From Candidatus Gastranaerophilales bacterium (GTDB lineage Bacteria; Cyanobacteriota; Vampirovibrionia; Gastranaerophilales; Gastranaerophilaceae): a stretch of 64,000 bases of DNA. Shown in pieces: positions 62,334 to 64,000 of this stretch (positions are counted from its first letter, which is position 1; each line of letters begins with the position of its first letter). The notes beneath the pieces were generated by a model, which saw nothing but the letters and a program-made list of their open reading frames with translations, did not search any database and was not told the origin of the DNA. Position numbers and translations under genes: made by a program. The stretch lies in assembly GCA_944324455.1 (NCBI GenBank), contig CALUWJ010000004.1, positions 1 through 64,000 on the forward strand, given 5' to 3'.

Positions 62334-62701
62334 ATTGCCAATCTCGGTGTAATTGTATTTTAACGGGACATTTTACTTGAACGAATAAAAGGATTATTCG
62401 GCAAGGTTGGCTTTGTGTTTGAATTATGACGGTCGGAAGTAATCGTTTTATGTGTTATGAAACCGGACGAAAAGTCTCTTTTGGGTATCACAAATGTCCT
62501 CAAAATTCAAAAAATTTTATCTGAAAAACAAATCGTAATCGCTGTTTGTCCTAATTTTACTAAATTGTACGGATAAAACGATTATTGGACTTTTGAAGTA
62601 AATAATGTCCGATTTGGCTTTAATAAGAGTAATTTGTGTTGGTATGTTACAAAAGTAGGAAAACAAGAACACTTTTCCGACTTCAGAGTTAATCTGTGTG
62701 T
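62334..62701. other. Gene-free stretch with repeated TGTCC motifs, possible transposon end
   Basis: No intact gene. TGTCC occurs at 62495, 62547 and 62606 and inverted at 62366-62370, each followed by AT-rich sequence. ATAAAACGATTA (62574-62585) recurs inverted as TAATCGTTTTAT (62440-62451) and approximately as ATAAAAGGATTA. Clusters of such sites at about 50-130 bp spacing recall MuA/TnsB binding arrays. One plus frame also reads through in-frame stops here. Confidence 0.35.
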
Positions 62702-63122
62702 ATGGATGAATTATTTATAGATTTATATAACAGCGGAATGTATCTGCCACAAATATATAAATTTGTAGGTTCAATTTCAATAGGCACACTTCATCGATGG
62801 ATTTGGGCATATGAAGATAGTGAAGATTATAGAGTGCTTTTACCTAATTACAAATATACAAAACAGGGTGAATATAATACAATTTTAACTCAAGAAATGA
62901 AAGATATATTTATTAAATTTCTTCTTCATCCAAATAAATTCTCTGTTACAAAAGCAATCAAATTAACTCAACATATACTAGAAAAGAAAGGAATTGAAAA
63001 TATTCCTCATATTATTAATTGTCTGTTTGGCACAAATTTATTACTGTATTTCATCAAAAGATCCTGAGGCAATCTTAATATTTGACAAAGCTGAAAAATA
63101 TTATTCTAAAATTATAAATTAA
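62702..63122 (+). pseudogene. Broken Mu/TnsB-type transposase
   Basis: From ATG 62702 about 100 residues resemble the N-terminal DNA-binding part of MuA/TnsB/TniA-type transposases: GSISIGTLHRWIWAYED near 22, LLPNYK, LTQEMKDIFIKFLLHPNKFSV near 63. After GIENIPH the frame ends prematurely (63067), while another frame stays open to TAA 63120-63122 (KDPEAILIFDKAEKYYSK). The rve catalytic core is missing. I read it as an internally deleted, frameshifted remnant; the family call is by pattern only. Confidence 0.45.
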
Positions 63123-63224
63123 TTTATTTTTCCTGTTGATAATTTATGTATCTTCTGGTAAGTTAGAATGTTAAAATTTTAAAAAGTAGTTTCCCTGTTT
63201 TCGAATTTGAAATATAATTATTCT

Positions 63225-63707
63225 ATGAAAAAAATTATTTTATTAATAGCTGTAATCGTTTTATGCACTGTACCTTTTTGTTTTTCTCAAGTTCGAAATT
63301 CAATTAAAGAAAAAGTAGAAAATATTTCACATCCAAATATTCCTAAAAAAATTGATGATGAATTCAATAGTTGTTTAGAAAAAGAAGATATTACATATCA
63401 TCAAATGCTTCAATGTACAATTGAAGGAAAAAATAAATATAACATTGAAATTGAAAAAATGGTAAAAAAATTAAAAAAAGTATTATCGGATGAACAATAT
63501 AGCAAATTAATTAAATCTCAACAAAAATGGCAAGAATTTTATGAGCAAGATAACTCATTTTTAGATAGTACTTTTGGCGATAATTATCCGCCATATATGC
63601 CGATAACCATTTCTGAAAATTATAAATTATTGAATGCAAAATATAGATTAGAACAATTGTATGAAATACTTTATTCAACTGAATTGTATAAGCAAAATGC
63701 TAATTAA
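63225..63707 (+). CDS. LprI/DUF1311-like secreted protein
   Basis: A 160-aa exported protein: signal peptide (MKKIILLIAVIVLCTVPFCFS, cleavage near 21), then a helical DUF1311-type domain with CLEKEDITYHQMLQC near 50 and SDEQYSKLIKSQQKWQEFYEQ near 88, including the family Gln/Trp. LprI in mycobacteria inhibits lysozyme. The ATG at 63225 begins the signal peptide; an earlier TTG is less likely. It converges, with a 4-nt overlap, on a muramidase gene. Confidence 0.7.
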   Translation: MKKIILLIAVIVLCTVPFCFSQVRNSIKEKVENISHPNIPKKIDDEFNSCLEKEDITYHQMLQCTIEGKNKYNIEIEKMVKKLKKVLSDEQYSKLIKSQQKWQEFYEQDNSFLDSTFGDNYPPYMPITISENYKLLNAKYRLEQLYEILYSTELYKQNAN

Positions 63708-64000
63708 TTATTTTCTTTCATCTTTTTTATTCTGTTAATTCTATCTATCCATCCATTATAAAAAACTTTTTGATTAGGTCTTTCTACAATTCTATTGTCA
63801 TAATATTTTTTTCTTAAGGCATAATACTTATCAAAATCTCCTTCGGATTTTTCCAAAAATTGTTTTGCTCTACCTACCCCATGATTAATAGCTGAATCAT
63901 AATGCAAATATGCAAGATTTTTATCTTTTATTTTATCCGCGCCAGATGCTTTGTAATATTCCTTGTAATAAATTTCATCTGCCTCATCAAAAGTTATATC
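63704..64000 (-). CDS. GH108-like N-acetylmuramidase, partial (C-terminus)
   Basis: The frame is open to the window edge, so only the last 98 residues are visible. TFDEADEIYYKEYYKASGAD, YLHYDSAINHGVGRAKQFL and the ending RKKYYDNRIVERPN...FYNGWIDRINRI match the C-terminal half of GH108 plus the PG_binding_3 region (secretion activator/endolysin type). The catalytic Glu would lie upstream outside the window. Such genes are often phage-derived. Confidence 0.75.
   Translation of the reverse strand, partial: DITFDEADEIYYKEYYKASGADKIKDKNLAYLHYDSAINHGVGRAKQFLEKSEGDFDKYYALRKKYYDNRIVERPNQKVFYNGWIDRINRIKKMKENN

Noticed and set aside
62364-62720. Stop-codon reassignment as explanation of the interrupted frame
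   Set aside because: TGA and TAA end many well-defined genes in the window, so the standard code applies; decay or chance is more likely.

Overview
The window is AT-rich (most third codon positions are A or T) and comes from a non-photosynthetic bacterium that most resembles the cyanobacterial sister group Melainabacteria/Vampirovibrionia (Gastranaerophilales type). This placement is an inference from gene content: an AAA ATPase with R3H domain of the Ycf45 type, an RpaB-like response regulator, a Ski2-like helicase of the kind common in cyanobacteria, the MEP-pathway enzyme IspG, a PPi-dependent phosphofructokinase, and a diderm envelope (porin-like barrel, MsbA-like exporter). No photosynthesis gene is present. 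TGA is used as a stop, so the code is standard.

Layout. 1-1.5 kb: gene-poor and locally GC-richer. It holds one intact tRNA-Val, two tRNA 3'-end/terminator remnants, a 147-bp direct repeat and a small GIY-YIG nuclease gene inside nested inverted repeats. 1.55-3.4 kb: ABC exporter. 3.45-10.3 kb: compact purine operon purS-Q-L-F-M and a purN-purD fusion, with overlapping or abutting stops and starts. 10.3-15.7 kb: TPR protein, histidine kinase, acyl-CoA/ACP ligase, Xer recombinase, bioA. 15.6-24.7 kb: dGTPase, phosphoesterase, an overlapping NfeD/response regulator/histidine kinase/TadA/DUF2400 run, yraN, gatA and an unknown membrane protein. 24.7-29 kb (minus): 52-aa small protein, TPR protein, phosphoesterase, PMT-like glycosyltransferase. 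29-30.5 kb: ispG and a small secreted protein. 30.5-34.8 kb (minus): three membrane proteins in nuoL-nuoM-nuoN order that seem to be highly degenerate complex I antiporter-like subunits. 34.9-43.7 kb: proS, a GatD-like protein with an altered nucleophile site, coaX, dut, helicase, yqeK/nadD, rqcH. 43.8-52.9 kb: pheT, galE, M48-like peptidase, R3H ATPase, ychF, PPi-PFK. 53-60.3 kb: porin, methyltransferase, pth, HTH protein, LysM protein, secreted protein, a hisC-HAD phosphatase fusion and hisB. 60.4-64 kb: accessory region with a Met/His-rich small protein, a complete IS3-family element inserted in the loop of a terminator, a tRNA-Met, a broken Mu/TnsB-type transposase, and an LprI-like secreted protein convergent with a muramidase that runs off the window.

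The core genes serve nucleotide synthesis and sanitation (pur, dut, dgt, tadA), translation (gatA, proS, pheT, pth, rqcH), cofactors (bioA, nadD, coaX, ispG), histidine synthesis and the envelope. Many stops and starts overlap, and several starts lie within about 15 nt of a TATAAT box, suggesting leaderless or short-leader transcripts. The points most worth following are the residue-stripped NuoLMN-like cluster, the purN-purD and hisC-HAD fusions, the nucleophile-shifted GatD, the IS that split a terminator hairpin, and the nested-repeat GIY-YIG unit.
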